Positions 14,145-14,371 of a DNA stretch of 14,371 nucleotides are shown here, piece by piece. Position 1 is the first letter of the stretch. Every line of letters begins with the position of its first letter. The DNA comes from Caldilineae bacterium (GTDB taxonomy: Bacteria > Chloroflexota > Anaerolineae > J102): assembly GCA_011176555.1 (NCBI GenBank), contig DUEF01000161.1, forward strand, positions 1 through 14,371, given 5' to 3'. Under the pieces are notes generated by a model, which did no database searches, was not told the DNA's origin, and saw only the letters and a program-made list of their open reading frames with translations. The translations under genes and the position numbers were made by a program.

Positions 14145-14371
14145 CTAATAGCTGATAACCGTGACATCTTCGGCGAGCATGGCCGAGAATGTGTACTCGG
14201 GCGTGCCGATGATGACGCCTGGCAACACCTCGGATTCTGACAACCCCCCGACGTTTTTCATGCACACCGGGCAGACCAGGGCCACCCCGCCTTCGTCCAT
14301 GAACATTTGCAGCATTTGGTGAATGGTCTTGCCGCTTTTGTGGGTGCTTTGGGGGATGTTGATGTCCACCA
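14145..14371 (-). CDS. DsrE-like family protein (5' part beyond the window)
   Basis: Only the last 75 codons are visible, ending at a TAG (14145-14147). The frame stays open to the right edge, and the apparent GTG at 14369 is not taken as the start. The fragment contains ALVCPVCMKNVGG with a CxxC pair, then LLPGV-like EVLPGVIIGTPE and AEDVTVISY at the end. This pattern matches DsrE/DsrF-like small proteins, which handle sulfur as persulfide carriers in some systems and are uncharacterised in many others. The CPVC motif in this subgroup could serve thiol or metal chemistry. It lies 33 bases upstream of the di-haem peroxidase gene on the same strand, pointing to a shared transcript and perhaps a shared redox role. 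Family assignment is moderate because of truncation. Confidence 0.7.
   Translation of the reverse strand, partial: VDINIPQSTHKSGKTIHQMLQMFMDEGGVALVCPVCMKNVGGLSESEVLPGVIIGTPEYTFSAMLAEDVTVISY

Overview
The window is GC-rich, gene-dense bacterial DNA. I read it as a chromosomal piece from a member of the Chloroflexota, probably Anaerolineae or Caldilineae-like. This is inference. It rests on the style of the secreted and membrane proteins (Thr/Pro 'TPTPT' linkers, an Asp-box protein ending in two 'WPHG' modules, an HEFQH-type metalloprotease with jelly-roll modules), not on a marker gene.

Layout: base 1 to 1391 on the plus strand is the 3' part of mutL. Everything after it is on the minus strand, so those genes are transcribed right to left, and mutL meets the CPBP protease gene tail to tail with 16 bases between the stops. 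In transcription order from the right edge: a partial DsrE-like gene, a di-haem cytochrome c peroxidase lipoprotein, a DeoR-type helix-turn-helix protein fused to a NosL-like Cys-rich domain, a PCu(A)C copper chaperone lipoprotein and a membrane-anchored SAM methyltransferase. A 267-base gene-free gap with nested inverted repeats follows. Next come a XerC/XerD tyrosine recombinase, a trimeric-type purine nucleoside phosphorylase, a two-TM protein with an extracytoplasmic Ig-like domain, a 983-residue secreted Asp-box propeller protein, a small unknown membrane protein, an anchored zinc metalloprotease and a CPBP intramembrane protease.

How the genes may work together: the right third (about 10.75-14.37 kb) looks like a copper and redox unit. 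A sensor-like DeoR-NosL fusion sits between a c-type peroxidase and a copper chaperone, and a 14-bp inverted repeat covers its start codon, which suggests autoregulation. The middle block (4.2-8.7 kb) is a tight run of envelope and secreted genes with gaps of 3 and 8 bases. The rest is housekeeping: mismatch repair, chromosome dimer resolution and purine salvage.

The most interesting items are the DeoR-NosL fusion with its operator-like repeat, the duplicated C-terminal module of the Asp-box protein, and the nested inverted repeat downstream of the methyltransferase. No tRNA, rRNA, CRISPR array, insertion sequence or phage gene was recognised.
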